Part shown: one piece after another, positions 8,861-17,747 of the stretch | Numbering within the stretch: position 1 is the stretch's first letter | Layout of the letters: the number at the start of each line of letters is the position of its first letter | Assembly (NCBI GenBank): GCA_016234555.1 | Contig: JACRBJ010000032.1 | Coordinates: 1 to 64,000 of the forward strand | Reading direction: 5' to 3' | Source of the DNA: Chloroflexota bacterium | Lineage (GTDB): Bacteria; Chloroflexota; Anaerolineae; Anaerolineales; Villigracilaceae | Length of the DNA stretch: 64,000 nt | Made by a program: the position numbers and the translations under genes | Notes under the pieces: generated by a model | Told to the model about the DNA's origin: nothing | Seen by the model: only the letters and a program-made list of their open reading frames with translations | Databases searched by the model: none

Positions 8861-9364
8861 TTAATCCGTTATCGAGAAGCACATTTCATGCCACTGCGAA
8901 CCGCCGTGCGTGGAGCGGGATAATCCCCTGTGAACAAAGCCCATCCCTTCGTAGTAGGCGATCAGGTGCTGCTTGCACATCAGGAAGACCTTTTCCTTTT
9001 TGTTCCGCCGCGCCTCTTCGACGAAGCGTCCCACCAGCCGTCCTGCTATCCCCTGTCTTTGAAACTCAGGCAAAACCGCCAGCGCAAAGATGACCATGTT
9101 CCTGCCGTCCGGGTCGTGACCGATCAACCGCTTTAGTTCCTCGGCGCTGATGTCATCCTTGTTCGTACACCCGCCGTTGACCATGCCGATCACCCTTCCA
9201 CCGATCTCTGCGACGAAGAAGCCCTGCGGAAAGGTATCGATGCGAAGCTTGATCGTTTCTTTGGACGCCGCCTCGTCTGGCGGGAACCCATATATTTCGA
9301 CGGCATAACATTCGTCGAGGTCGTGCGGCAGCACATTCCGAATCACAAGGTCACCCGCCTGCAT
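8861..9364 (-). CDS. GNAT family N-acetyltransferase
   Basis: The 167-residue product uses an acetyl-CoA GNAT fold. FALAVLPEFQRQGIAGRLV carries the Q-x-x-G-x-A/G acetyl-CoA loop and HLIAYYEGMGFVHRG is the C-terminal motif B region. The order resembles the arylalkylamine-acetyltransferase-like GNAT subgroup; the substrate is unknown. The start at 9364 (MQAGDL) follows AAGGAG at a good distance and overlaps the end of the YwbE gene by 14 bp. It is the last gene of a minus-strand operon that begins near 12067. Confidence 0.8.
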   Translation of the reverse strand: MQAGDLVIRNVLPHDLDECYAVEIYGFPPDEAASKETIKLRIDTFPQGFFVAEIGGRVIGMVNGGCTNKDDISAEELKRLIGHDPDGRNMVIFALAVLPEFQRQGIAGRLVGRFVEEARRNKKEKVFLMCKQHLIAYYEGMGFVHRGLSRSTHGGSQWHEMCFSITD

Positions 9365-9557
9365 CGACAATCTCCTTCACGCGCCCCACCTGTCCATCCA
9401 TCAGGCGGACTTTGATGCCGTGCGGATGGTTGGGCGATTTGGTGAGGATGTCTTTCACCACGCCTTTGGTCAGCTTCCCCGTGCGCTGGTCCTGTTTGAG
9501 GACGATGAGCACGGTCATGCCGGGTTTGATGTTCGAGCGGGTTTGTCCGCTGGTCAT
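9351..9557 (-). CDS. YwbE family protein (DUF2196)
   Basis: 68 residues matching the small YwbE family: IKPGMTVLIVLKQDQRTGKLTKG, then VVKDILTKSPNHPHGIKVRL and DGQVGRVKEI. This is a single-domain beta-rich protein; its function is not established. It shares an ATGA junction with the monooxygenase gene upstream and overlaps the acetyltransferase gene downstream. Confidence 0.85.
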   Translation of the reverse strand: MTSGQTRSNIKPGMTVLIVLKQDQRTGKLTKGVVKDILTKSPNHPHGIKVRLMDGQVGRVKEIVDAGG

Positions 9558-9871
9558 TGCTTCAACCTTTCGCGGACTTCATAATGTTGTGAGCGTTCGT
9601 CGAAGCGGGACAACAACTCTCTTGCCTTTGGCGGGACGACCGCCGCTTCGTAGTCCGCTCCTGCAAAGACGCGGACGGATTCGATGGAGTCGAACCACAT
9701 GACGGTGATGAACTCCACTTCCATCCCAAGCTCCCTGCGAAATAACTGGATTTCCTGAAATCCCTGAATGTTGCGCCCACGAATACCGCTGAAAATCTCG
9801 CTCTTTAACAGCGCCTCGTAGGCGTCCGCATTTGCGTGGTTTGTGTATCCGTGCCAAATTCTGCCGATCAT
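9554..9871 (-). CDS. Dimeric alpha-beta barrel (antibiotic monooxygenase-like) protein
   Basis: 105 residues beginning IGRIWHGYTNHANADAY and continuing through GFQEIQLFRRELGMEVEFITVMWFD. This is the ferredoxin-like DABB/ABM fold, found in small cofactorless monooxygenases and in non-catalytic relatives. No catalytic residues specific to one enzyme are visible. The stop overlaps the YwbE ATG (ATGA), and 18 bp separate it from the PLP enzyme upstream. Confidence 0.7.
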   Translation of the reverse strand: MIGRIWHGYTNHANADAYEALLKSEIFSGIRGRNIQGFQEIQLFRRELGMEVEFITVMWFDSIESVRVFAGADYEAAVVPPKARELLSRFDERSQHYEVRERLKQ

Positions 9872-9889
9872 AAGATTATCCTTTTTTAT

Positions 9890-11287
9890 TTAACTCAACA
9901 ACCCTTTCGCAAAGGACAACAACGCCTGCACATCGTTGAAGTTCGTGACCATGCCCACGGAGATGCGCACCGCGCCGCTGGATTTGCCGTCAATGCAGTG
10001 GCGGAAGTCGTCAATCGAGAGACGCTCTTCGTGACCGAGTTGTGTGAAGCAGACGTCCAGTTCCACGCGGGAGATGCCTAGGGCGATCTCGCCCGCGCCG
10101 GGGTTGCAGAAACATCCCGTGCGCAGCGATATATTCACCTTGTTGGCTTCGCTTTCGATGTAACGGTGGTCGAAGGCTTTGCCGTTCCTATCGTAGAAAT
10201 TAACGGTGACCGCGCCGCCGCGCCCCTCGGTGGAGTTGGGTCCGAACAACTTCACCAGCGGCACACCCGTGCTGTGCTTCATGGCAGTCAGGTGTTCCAG
10301 CAGCCAGCCTGTGAGTGTTTTGACCCGCTCGCTGATAACGTCATAACCGATGGAGTCGATGTGTCGCAGACCAATCTCAAGAGCGGGGATGTTGAGGTAG
10401 TCGAGCGTGCCGTCTTCAAAGGCGGGAGCGCCGTCGGCGAGGTAATATTTGTCGCCTTGAACCGATGCGACGGTGATGGTTCCGCCCGCGAACCAGGGAC
10501 GATGCAGCTTCGCCAATGCGGATTTCCGCGCGATCAGTGCGCCGAGTCCCGTTGGGTAGCCGAAGATTTTGTAAAATGAGATCGGCACAAAATCAGGCTT
10601 GACCTTGCTCAAATCCAGTTTGCTGGCCGGGACGTATGCCGCCGCGTCGAGCAGGACGTCCCAGCCGTGGGCGTGCGCTTTCTCGATCCACTCCAGCGGA
10701 TGTTTGACTGAGGAGAAGTTCGATTGGGCGGGGAAGGCAAAAAGGTTGTGTCCGCTTTGGGATGGGCGAGCCAGTTCGAGGTCCAGTTGCGAAGCATCGG
10801 CGCGCATGTCTGGCAGCATGACCGGGATGTAGGTTACTTCCGCGCCGCGAGCGTGGGCAAATTCCCGAATCCCATTGACCGAGTTGTGGTTGTCGAAGGT
10901 CAGCAGGTAGCGCCCGTTCGGGAAGGGATAAGACTCACCGACCAGTTTGAGCGCCCCGCTGGCGTTGGAGGTGAAGATGGCGAGATATTCCCCGGGGTCG
11001 GCGTTGAAGAATTTGAGGATGTACTCGCGTGTGCCTTCGACGACTTTGGTGGCGGCAAGCGAGGTGGGGTTGGATGAATGTGGGTTGCCGAAGACATTTT
11101 CGCGCAGCAGTTGCTGATGTTTTTGAATCTGCGACTCGGCGTAGATGCCGCCACCCGTGTAGTCGAGATAAACGTGCTCGCCCGCGTCGAGGCGGGCATA
11201 GTCTTTTTTACGGAGTTCGTCGATTAAGGCGGTTCCTTTGTAGGTGGGATATTTTTGAAGGAAGGTTTCGAATTCGTTTGTAGACAT
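9890..11287 (-). CDS. Class V PLP enzyme, cysteine desulfurase/MOCOS-like
   Basis: A 465-residue aminotransferase class V-fold protein. The PLP lysine is in FYKIFGYPTGLGAL (K about 246), with SNASGALKLVGESYPF near the phosphate site and DNHNSVNGIREFA for ring stacking. RTGCFCNPGAGE near residue 395 resembles the cysteine loop of molybdenum-cofactor sulfurase-type proteins, so a C-S lyase or desulfurase role is likelier than amino transfer. Its start has a GGAGA site. It sits second in the operon after an FAH-family hydrolase. The substrate is not known. Confidence 0.75.
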   Translation of the reverse strand: MSTNEFETFLQKYPTYKGTALIDELRKKDYARLDAGEHVYLDYTGGGIYAESQIQKHQQLLRENVFGNPHSSNPTSLAATKVVEGTREYILKFFNADPGEYLAIFTSNASGALKLVGESYPFPNGRYLLTFDNHNSVNGIREFAHARGAEVTYIPVMLPDMRADASQLDLELARPSQSGHNLFAFPAQSNFSSVKHPLEWIEKAHAHGWDVLLDAAAYVPASKLDLSKVKPDFVPISFYKIFGYPTGLGALIARKSALAKLHRPWFAGGTITVASVQGDKYYLADGAPAFEDGTLDYLNIPALEIGLRHIDSIGYDVISERVKTLTGWLLEHLTAMKHSTGVPLVKLFGPNSTEGRGGAVTVNFYDRNGKAFDHRYIESEANKVNISLRTGCFCNPGAGEIALGISRVELDVCFTQLGHEERLSIDDFRHCIDGKSSGAVRISVGMVTNFNDVQALLSFAKGLLS

Positions 11288-11308
11288 GGTATCTCCACGG
11301 TTGATTTT

Positions 11309-12067
11309 TTACGCCTTGACGCGGTTACTCAACTTTCCAAGTCCCTCGATTTCCACATCCACCACATCGCCGTTTTTCAGGACACCGACACCGGCAGGTG
11401 TGCCGGTGAAGATGATATCGCCAGGCTCGAGTGTCATCACAGAAGAGATATAAGCAATGAGCGTGCTGACGTTGAATACCATGTCGCGGGTGGAAGCCAT
11501 CTGGCGCATCTGCCCGTTGACGCGGCAGGTTACAACAGCGTCGGAGGCGTCGAACTCGGTGTCGATCCAGGGACCAAAGGAACAGAACGTATCGAAGCCT
11601 TTGGCGCGGGTCCACTGGTCGTCGGTCTTTTGCAGATCGCGGGCAGTGACGTCGTTGCCGATGGTGTAGCCGAAGATGTATTCCTTTGCGGCTTCGGGCG
11701 TGACATTCCGTCCGCGCCTGCCGATGACCACGACCAGTTCCGCTTCATGCTCCACCTGTTTGGACTGTGGCGGCAGGACAATATAGTCGCCGTTTGCAAT
11801 GATCGAGGACGGCGGCTTCATGAAGATGAGCGGCACCTTGGAAGGCTCGTTGCCAAGTTCCCTGGCGTGCTCCACATAGTTGCGTCCCACACACAGGATT
11901 TTGCTCGGCGCGCATGGCGCGACAAGTTTCGCTTCCGCGATGGGGGTCTTTGCCTCCCGCCTGCGGTACTCGCCGAAGATGTCACCCTGGATCTCGCCGA
12001 TCTTATCCTCCAGCATCCAGCCGTATTTGACGGCTTCATCATTGGTTTGGTAACGGACGATTTTCAT
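11309..12067 (-). CDS. Fumarylacetoacetate hydrolase family protein
   Basis: 252 residues from the ATG at 12067, which has an AGGAGA site; the upstream 41 codons of open frame lack one. The catalytic core is EVEHEAELVVVIGRRGRNV (metal-binding Glu residues), IGNDVTARDLQ, WTRAKGFDTFCSFGPWI and the C-terminal FTGTPAGVG. Members hydrolyse or isomerise acylpyruvates and 2-hydroxy-dienedioates in aromatic catabolism or act as oxaloacetate decarboxylases. The specific substrate is open. First gene of the operon; 21 bp precede the PLP enzyme. Confidence 0.85.
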   Translation of the reverse strand: MKIVRYQTNDEAVKYGWMLEDKIGEIQGDIFGEYRRREAKTPIAEAKLVAPCAPSKILCVGRNYVEHARELGNEPSKVPLIFMKPPSSIIANGDYIVLPPQSKQVEHEAELVVVIGRRGRNVTPEAAKEYIFGYTIGNDVTARDLQKTDDQWTRAKGFDTFCSFGPWIDTEFDASDAVVTCRVNGQMRQMASTRDMVFNVSTLIAYISSVMTLEPGDIIFTGTPAGVGVLKNGDVVDVEIEGLGKLSNRVKA

Positions 12068-12466
12068 GTTTCTCCTGGAATGCCAAACAAAATGCGGGAC
12101 GAAGGATTCCCGTCCCGCGCCTATTATACGAGCCAATGGCAAATTAGTGATTAGCGGAATGCAGGCAGAACCAGTTAGCTTTCGAGTCACTTACAGGTTT
12201 GAACTCCAAGGAAATTCCTTAGCCGGTAGAAAGTGCAATATGGGCTATTTTTCACTATTGACATTTTTAAATTTTTGATTAAAATCACGCAAGTTCCTAA
12301 CAAAATTGAAAGCTTTGTAAGTTTTAAGAAAGGTTTGAAAAAGGATATTTTTTTAGTCAAAAAATAAATCCTATTTAAAATTATATTTTTTTACGCGTTT
12401 AATATTTTATTTGAAACCACCTTTCACCCACCACCCAAAATAAGCAAGGAACGGAGGAACAGGCAA
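12068..12466. other. AT-rich intergenic region
   Basis: About 400 bp with no supported gene. From about 12190 to 12420 the sequence is visibly AT-rich compared with both flanks and contains an imperfect inverted repeat near 12340-12375 (AGGATATTTTTT against AAAAAATAAATCCT). It separates the divergent FAH operon from the HTH-sortase pair and probably holds both promoters. Confidence 0.6.
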
Positions 12467-12691
12467 ATGAAAAGCAGAGTTCAGGAATTGGCGGAAAAAT
12501 TAGAGATGTCATGCGACGAATTCATCGGGGAGATGCGCAAGCGAAAGTGCAGCGAACCGACTGCGCTAAAGATTTGGCGGGGGGACTACGAACGATTCAA
12601 CGACTTCAAGGACAATGACATAAATCTGAGCAACTTGCGAAAAGCGGCGTTTGTGTTGCGAGTTGGTACCGGCACGTTATTCCCAAATTGA
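12467..12691 (+). CDS. Small helix-turn-helix protein
   Basis: 74 residues after a GGAGGAACAGGCAAATG start. ELAEKLEMSCDEFIGEMRKRKCSEPTALKIWRGDY resembles an XRE-type helix-turn-helix, with the tail AAFVLRVGTGTLFPN typical of the end of the Cro/C1 fold. It lies 15 bp before the secreted sortase-fusion gene and probably shares its transcript; a regulatory role is inferred. The cognate operator may lie in the AT-rich region upstream. Confidence 0.6.
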   Translation: MKSRVQELAEKLEMSCDEFIGEMRKRKCSEPTALKIWRGDYERFNDFKDNDINLSNLRKAAFVLRVGTGTLFPN

Positions 12692-12706
12692 AAGCGAGAG
12701 AAAAAT

Positions 12707-15700
12707 ATGAAAACCAAATGGTTATTCAAGGCAATATCTGTGCTTTTGGTCCCAATGCTGACACTGGCAGCCTTGCCTGCAAGTCAGGTGTCGGCGGCGG
12801 ACAATGTCCACGATGATGTGGAACTCCGCCTCGACGCAAACTCCCTGAAAAGACAGGCTGTCCCCGAAATTGACATACAGGGAAACGGCATCTCCATCCT
12901 CGACGGGGACAACACCCCGGTCGTGGCAGATGGCACCGAATTTGGCGGCGTCTATGTGGTTGGGCAATTTGTGGAGCACACCTTCACGATATACAATACA
13001 GGAACTACCCCCCTCAACCTGAGCAATTTCACTTTGACAGGGGCAAGCAATGGCTTCACGTTTAATCCGGCGCCAGTACCCACCGCAGTTCCACCGGGAG
13101 GGTCCTACAATTTTGTAATCCGCTTTGACCCGAACGTTAATGGCGGCGACAGTAAGACATTCACGTTTTCCGTAACCACCGACGACGCCGACGAGAATCC
13201 ATACACCTTTGACGTGCATGGCACACGCCTTATGGAGGATGCCAATGTACAGGGGAACGGCGTCACCATCTTCGACGGCGACGTTGCTCCCATCACCACC
13301 GATGGCACGGATTGGGGAAACGTGGGGCAGGGTGTCCCCGTGGATAGGACATTCACAATCCAAAACACCGGTTCAGCCAATCTTACGATCACCGGAATTA
13401 CCTTCGTCGGCGGGGTGGCTGCCGATTTCGGCGTGGTTGCCAATCCGACTTCACCGGTTCCTCCGGGCGGCTCAACAACCTTCACCATACGACTGACCGC
13501 TGGCGCAGGGGGCGGCGCACTTCGCAATACGACCGTCAACATCGCCACCACCGCCATCAATGAAAATCCTTATGACTTCGCCATTCAGGGAACCCGCATC
13601 GCCGCCGCGCCGGAGATCGAAGTTTTGGGAAATGCGTTGACCATCGATGATGGAGACGCGACGCCCAACCTTGCCGACGGGACGAATTTCGGGGATGTCC
13701 CGCTGGGAGGCAATTCAGTTGTCACCTACACGATCAGGAACAATGGCACGGATAACCTTACCATTGGAGCTCCCACTTTCACAGGCGACTTCAGCCTGGC
13801 AACCGCACCGATATCACCGGTTGCCGCTGGCGGCTCGACCACGGTGCAGGTTCGCTTTACGCCAGCTGCTGCAGGCGTCAGGAACGGCACCATCAGCTTT
13901 GTAAACAATGACGTTGGCGAAACTCCCTACAACTTCGCCTTGACAGGGAACGGTCTTCCCAATTCAGCGCCCACCACGACGGGCATTGCCAATGTCAACG
14001 TCGCCGAAGATGCAGCCAATACCAGCATCGACTTGTGGACTTCCTTTGTGGACCTGCAAGACACCGATGCCCAGCTTACCTATACTGTTACGGGCAATAC
14101 GAACGCCGGCTTGTTTACTTCGGTAACCGCGCCCGCTCCGGGTGGACAATTCCTTGTACTGGATTATGCCGCCAACCAAAACGGAGCGTCCAACATTACG
14201 GTTCGCGCAACAGACACCGGCGGCTTGTTCGTTGAGACGACCTTCACCGTGACAATTGCCCCAGCCAACGACACCCCATCCTTCACCAGTGTCCCAGTGA
14301 CAGCCGCCACTCAGGGCGCACTTTATACTTACAACATCGTTACCGACGACCCAGACGCCCCTGACACATTGACGATCACCGCCCCCACCCTGCCAACCTG
14401 GTTGACCTTTACTGATAACGGAAACCGCACTGCTACTTTGGCTGGTACTCCCACCAATGCCGACATTGGTCCACACACTGTTGTCCTGCGCGTCACAGAC
14501 GGCGTCATTGCTGTCCCTGTAGAGCAATCCTTTATTGTTACCGTTACTGATGTCAACGATGCACCGACTTTCACCAGCGCACCCGTAACAACCGCCGGCG
14601 AAAGCACCCTCTACACTTATAACATCGTCACCAACGACCCCGACACTGGGAACACACTAACGATCACCGCCCCCACCCTGCCAGTGTGGTTGACCTTTAC
14701 CGACAACGGCGACCGCACCGCAACCCTCAGCGGGACTCCCAACAGCAGTCAGGTTGGCGTGTTTCCTGTGTCCCTTGCAGTAAGTGACGGCTCGCTGACC
14801 GGCACTCAAAACTTTAATATCACCGTCGGTAACACGGCTCCCCAGGTGGCGAACAATGGCATCAACACACTAGCCAATACAGGCGACAGCATACTGACCG
14901 AAGGTGAAGTCGTCACGGTCAATGTAACGCGGCTGTTCGTCACGTTCAACCAGAATGTCTACAATCCTGCGGGCGATGTTCCCCCCCACGATGTCACGTA
15001 TGCGGGCAACTACCTGCTCGTCCGCGATAACGGTGACGGATTCCAGACCACAGGCTGCGACACGGGCGTCGACGTGCTTGATACCGCCATCGCCGTCAAC
15101 TCAGCGACCTACAGCGGAGCGGGGCCTTTCGTCACAACGGTCAACATCAATGGTGGACTGCCCTTGTCCAATGGAAATTACCGCCTGTTCGTCTGCGGTA
15201 CCACCTCCATTGTGGATGTTGCAGACCCCACCCTCGAACTGGCTGGCGACGGCACCAACCCCGGCACCGACTTCGTACGGAACTTCTCGGTTGCTGTCGT
15301 CAACAATGGCAACACCAACCGCGGGGGCAACGACTCGACATTTGAGACAAGCAGTTTTACCATCCCCGCCACAGGCTTTGCACCGGGGAAAGTCACTGCC
15401 CTGCCGCACCAGCCAGCCGGCAAAGCCTACAAATCCCTCGATGAACTGCGTATAGAGGTTCCAACCCTCGGCATCAACTTCCCCATTGTGGGAGCCATGG
15501 TCTCTGACAATAGTTGGGATTTGACCTGGCTGCAAAACAGCGTGGCTTACCTCGAAGGCTCCGCCTATCCAACCCTGGTCGGCAACACGGTGCTGAGCGC
15601 CCATGTGACGGACGCCAGCAACAACATCGGGCCCTTCTCCGACATCAAGGGCATGAAGACGGGACAGTTGATCTACATCCACTTCAACGGGCAGAAGTAT

Positions 15701-15880
15701 GTCTATCAGGTTCAGGAGAACAGGAAGATATCCCCATCCAACATCTCCACCGTTTTCAAGCACGAAAATTACAGCTGGGTCACGCTTATCACCTGCGAAG
15801 ACTTTGACGCAAAGAGCGGATTCTACAAGTATCGTCGCATGGTACGCGCTGTGCTGATCAGCGTCGTTCCCGAAAAGTAA
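12707..15880 (+). CDS. Secreted surface protein with choice-of-anchor D modules and C-terminal sortase domain
   Basis: 1057 residues with a Sec signal peptide (1-31, cleavage after SQVSA). Three modules with the pattern NGxxIxDGDxxPxxxDGTxFGxV at about 55-175, 178-298 and 303-415 are choice-of-anchor D/HYDIN-like beta sandwiches. Cadherin-like/putative Ig modules follow (about 418-705), then an Ig-like region to about 880. IPATGFAPG (886-894) resembles an LPXTG sorting motif. Residues about 905-1057 are a sortase fold with His966 in TVLSAH, Cys1030 in TLITC and Arg1043/1044/1047 as candidate catalytic Arg. Thus a surface protein carries its own transpeptidase and a motif like its substrate. 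Which peptide it joins is not shown. Confidence 0.75.
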   Translation: MKTKWLFKAISVLLVPMLTLAALPASQVSAADNVHDDVELRLDANSLKRQAVPEIDIQGNGISILDGDNTPVVADGTEFGGVYVVGQFVEHTFTIYNTGTTPLNLSNFTLTGASNGFTFNPAPVPTAVPPGGSYNFVIRFDPNVNGGDSKTFTFSVTTDDADENPYTFDVHGTRLMEDANVQGNGVTIFDGDVAPITTDGTDWGNVGQGVPVDRTFTIQNTGSANLTITGITFVGGVAADFGVVANPTSPVPPGGSTTFTIRLTAGAGGGALRNTTVNIATTAINENPYDFAIQGTRIAAAPEIEVLGNALTIDDGDATPNLADGTNFGDVPLGGNSVVTYTIRNNGTDNLTIGAPTFTGDFSLATAPISPVAAGGSTTVQVRFTPAAAGVRNGTISFVNNDVGETPYNFALTGNGLPNSAPTTTGIANVNVAEDAANTSIDLWTSFVDLQDTDAQLTYTVTGNTNAGLFTSVTAPAPGGQFLVLDYAANQNGASNITVRATDTGGLFVETTFTVTIAPANDTPSFTSVPVTAATQGALYTYNIVTDDPDAPDTLTITAPTLPTWLTFTDNGNRTATLAGTPTNADIGPHTVVLRVTDGVIAVPVEQSFIVTVTDVNDAPTFTSAPVTTAGESTLYTYNIVTNDPDTGNTLTITAPTLPVWLTFTDNGDRTATLSGTPNSSQVGVFPVSLAVSDGSLTGTQNFNITVGNTAPQVANNGINTLANTGDSILTEGEVVTVNVTRLFVTFNQNVYNPAGDVPPHDVTYAGNYLLVRDNGDGFQTTGCDTGVDVLDTAIAVNSATYSGAGPFVTTVNINGGLPLSNGNYRLFVCGTTSIVDVADPTLELAGDGTNPGTDFVRNFSVAVVNNGNTNRGGNDSTFETSSFTIPATGFAPGKVTALPHQPAGKAYKSLDELRIEVPTLGINFPIVGAMVSDNSWDLTWLQNSVAYLEGSAYPTLVGNTVLSAHVTDASNNIGPFSDIKGMKTGQLIYIHFNGQKYVYQVQENRKISPSNISTVFKHENYSWVTLITCEDFDAKSGFYKYRRMVRAVLISVVPEK

Positions 15881-15897
15881 GCCTGGGGGGCAGGAGA

Positions 15898-15935
15898 AAA
15901 AGCCTGGCTGGTTTATGACCCGCCAGGCTTTTCTT
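15898..15935 (+). terminator. Terminator after sortase-fusion gene
   Basis: AGCCTGGC (15901-15908) pairs with GCCAGGCT (15922-15929), followed by TTTCTTATTT. It lies 20 bp after the stop codon and just before the convergent end of the mutase gene. Confidence 0.8.
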
Positions 15936-15942
15936 ATTTCCA

Positions 15943-17622
15943 TCAAATCACCGTCGACTCCTGATATTCCCCAAAGACCACCTTCATCACGCCGATGATT
16001 TCACCAAGCGTGGCATAGGCATGGACACATTCCATGATGTGGGGCATGGTATTTTCCGTTCCCTCACAGGCGATGCGCAACCTGTCGAGCGTTTGACCAA
16101 CCCGCCCGTTGTCCCGCGTCTTGCGGACTTCATTCAGGCGGCTGACCTGTCGCTCGTAGCCGTCTGGGTCCATTTTGAGGATGGGGACGTTGAGCGGCTT
16201 GTCCTCCACGTAGGCATTCACGCCGACGATATTGCGCTTACCCAAATCAATCTCGCGCTGATAGCGGTATGCGGCTTCGGCGATTTCGCTTTGGAAGAAG
16301 CCTTTCTCGATGGCGGGAATCACGCCGCCGATTTCTTCAATCCTGCGGAAGTAATCGTACGCCTGCTTTTCGATTCGATCCGTTTGCGCCTCGACGAAGA
16401 AACTGCCGCCGAGCGGATCGACCGTGTTCGTCACACCCGATTCCTCGGCGATAATCTGCTGGGTGCGCAGGGCAATCGTCACCGCCTGCTCGGACGGCAG
16501 GGCAAGCGCCTCGTCCATCGAATTGGTGTGCAGACTTTGAGTCCCGCCCAGCACAGCAGACAACGCCTGCAACGCCACGCGGACAACATTATTTTCGGGT
16601 TGTTGCGCCGTCAGGCTGGCGCCAGCCGTCTGGGTGTGGAAGCGAAGCAGCCACGAGCGCGGGTCCTTCGCCTTGAACGTTTCACGCATCTCGCGCGCCC
16701 AAATCCGCCTTGCGGCGCGGTACTTGGCAATCTCCTCGAAGAAATCGTTGTGCGCGTTGAAGAAGAACGAAAGGCGCGGCGCGAACTTGTCCACATCCAT
16801 GCCGCGCGCAATTCCCCAGCGGACGTATTCCATGCCGTCTGCCAGCGTGAAGGCAAGTTCCTGCGCGGCAGTCGAACCTGCCTCGCGGATATGATAGCCG
16901 CTGATGGAGATCGTGTTCCACTGCGGAACTTTCTGCGCGCCGAACTCCATCGTGTCCACAACCAGCCGCATGGACGGTTCGGGCGGGAAGATGAATTCCT
17001 TTTGCGCAATGAACTCCTTGAGGATATCGTTCTGGATCGTCCCCCGCAACTGGTCTGGACGCACGCCCTGATTTTCTGCGGCAGCAAGATACATTGCCCA
17101 GATGATCGCCGCGGGTGAGTTGATGGTCATGCTCGAAGAGACCTTGTCCAGTTGAATGCCGTCGAGCAAAATCTCCATATCTTTCAGCGAGGAGATCGCC
17201 ACGCCGCACTTGCCAAACTCGCCCAATGCTTCGGGCTGGTCTGTGTCGTAGCCCATCAGCGTTGCCAGGTCGAAGGCGATGCTCAAACCCGTCTGCCCTT
17301 GCTCCAGCAGATATTTGAATCGCTGGTTGGTCTCCTCCGCAGTGCCGAAGCCTGCGAACATGCGCATCGTCCACAACTTGCTGCGGTGAAGTGTCGGATG
17401 GACTCCGCGTGTGAAGGGATATTCGCCCGGCAGACCGAGATCGGCGGCGTAGTCCAGCTCCGCCACGTCGAGCGGGGAATACAACCTGTTGATCGGCTCA
17501 GACGAGGTTGTGACGAACTGTTCCCTGCGTTCGGGCATCTGCATCAGCGCCTTTTGCAGGGAAGTCTCCTCCCATTTTTCGAGTGAACCCTTTAAGTCAT
17601 CCAGCTTTTTCCTGTCATACAT
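15943..17622 (-). CDS. mcmA1: Methylmalonyl-CoA mutase, large (catalytic) subunit without B12 domain
   Basis: 559 residues from the ATG at 17622 (AAGGAGA site; the frame runs on to 17655 without one). [32 protein letters not shown] and [19 protein letters not shown] are characteristic of the TIM-barrel CoA-binding domain of methylmalonyl-CoA mutase, and [20 protein letters not shown] with [21 protein letters not shown] supports it. The protein ends at the barrel, so the cobalamin-binding domain (DxHxxG) must be a separate small subunit, as in archaeal and many bacterial mutases; none lies in the window. It links propionyl-CoA metabolism to succinyl-CoA. Isobutyryl-CoA mutase is a less likely alternative. 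Confidence 0.85.
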   Translation of the reverse strand: MYDRKKLDDLKGSLEKWEETSLQKALMQMPERREQFVTTSSEPINRLYSPLDVAELDYAADLGLPGEYPFTRGVHPTLHRSKLWTMRMFAGFGTAEETNQRFKYLLEQGQTGLSIAFDLATLMGYDTDQPEALGEFGKCGVAISSLKDMEILLDGIQLDKVSSSMTINSPAAIIWAMYLAAAENQGVRPDQLRGTIQNDILKEFIAQKEFIFPPEPSMRLVVDTMEFGAQKVPQWNTISISGYHIREAGSTAAQELAFTLADGMEYVRWGIARGMDVDKFAPRLSFFFNAHNDFFEEIAKYRAARRIWAREMRETFKAKDPRSWLLRFHTQTAGASLTAQQPENNVVRVALQALSAVLGGTQSLHTNSMDEALALPSEQAVTIALRTQQIIAEESGVTNTVDPLGGSFFVEAQTDRIEKQAYDYFRRIEEIGGVIPAIEKGFFQSEIAEAAYRYQREIDLGKRNIVGVNAYVEDKPLNVPILKMDPDGYERQVSRLNEVRKTRDNGRVGQTLDRLRIACEGTENTMPHIMECVHAYATLGEIIGVMKVVFGEYQESTVI

Positions 17623-17692
17623 GTGATTCTCCTTTGGCTTGCGCGGATTATACATGAGCGGCAGTCTGGTATACTACGAAAAATTATCAACA

Positions 17693-17731
17693 AGACCTGA
17701 CAGGTTTTCGCGAAACGAACCTGTCAGGTCT
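17693..17731. repeat. Palindromic repeat, copy 1 (AGACCTGACAGGTT arms)
   Basis: Perfect 14-bp arms AGACCTGACAGGTT / AACCTGTCAGGTCT around an 11-nt loop, between divergent mutase and DUF3090 genes. The same arms recur at 49435-49468 with a different loop, so this is a dispersed repeat rather than a gene-specific operator. Confidence 0.75.
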
Positions 17732-17747
17732 AAAGACAGGTAGACCT

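Noticed and set aside
16021..17118. Plus-strand 365-codon frame opposite methylmalonyl-CoA mutase
   Set aside because: Shadow frame of a strongly conserved gene, with no ribosome site or motif.
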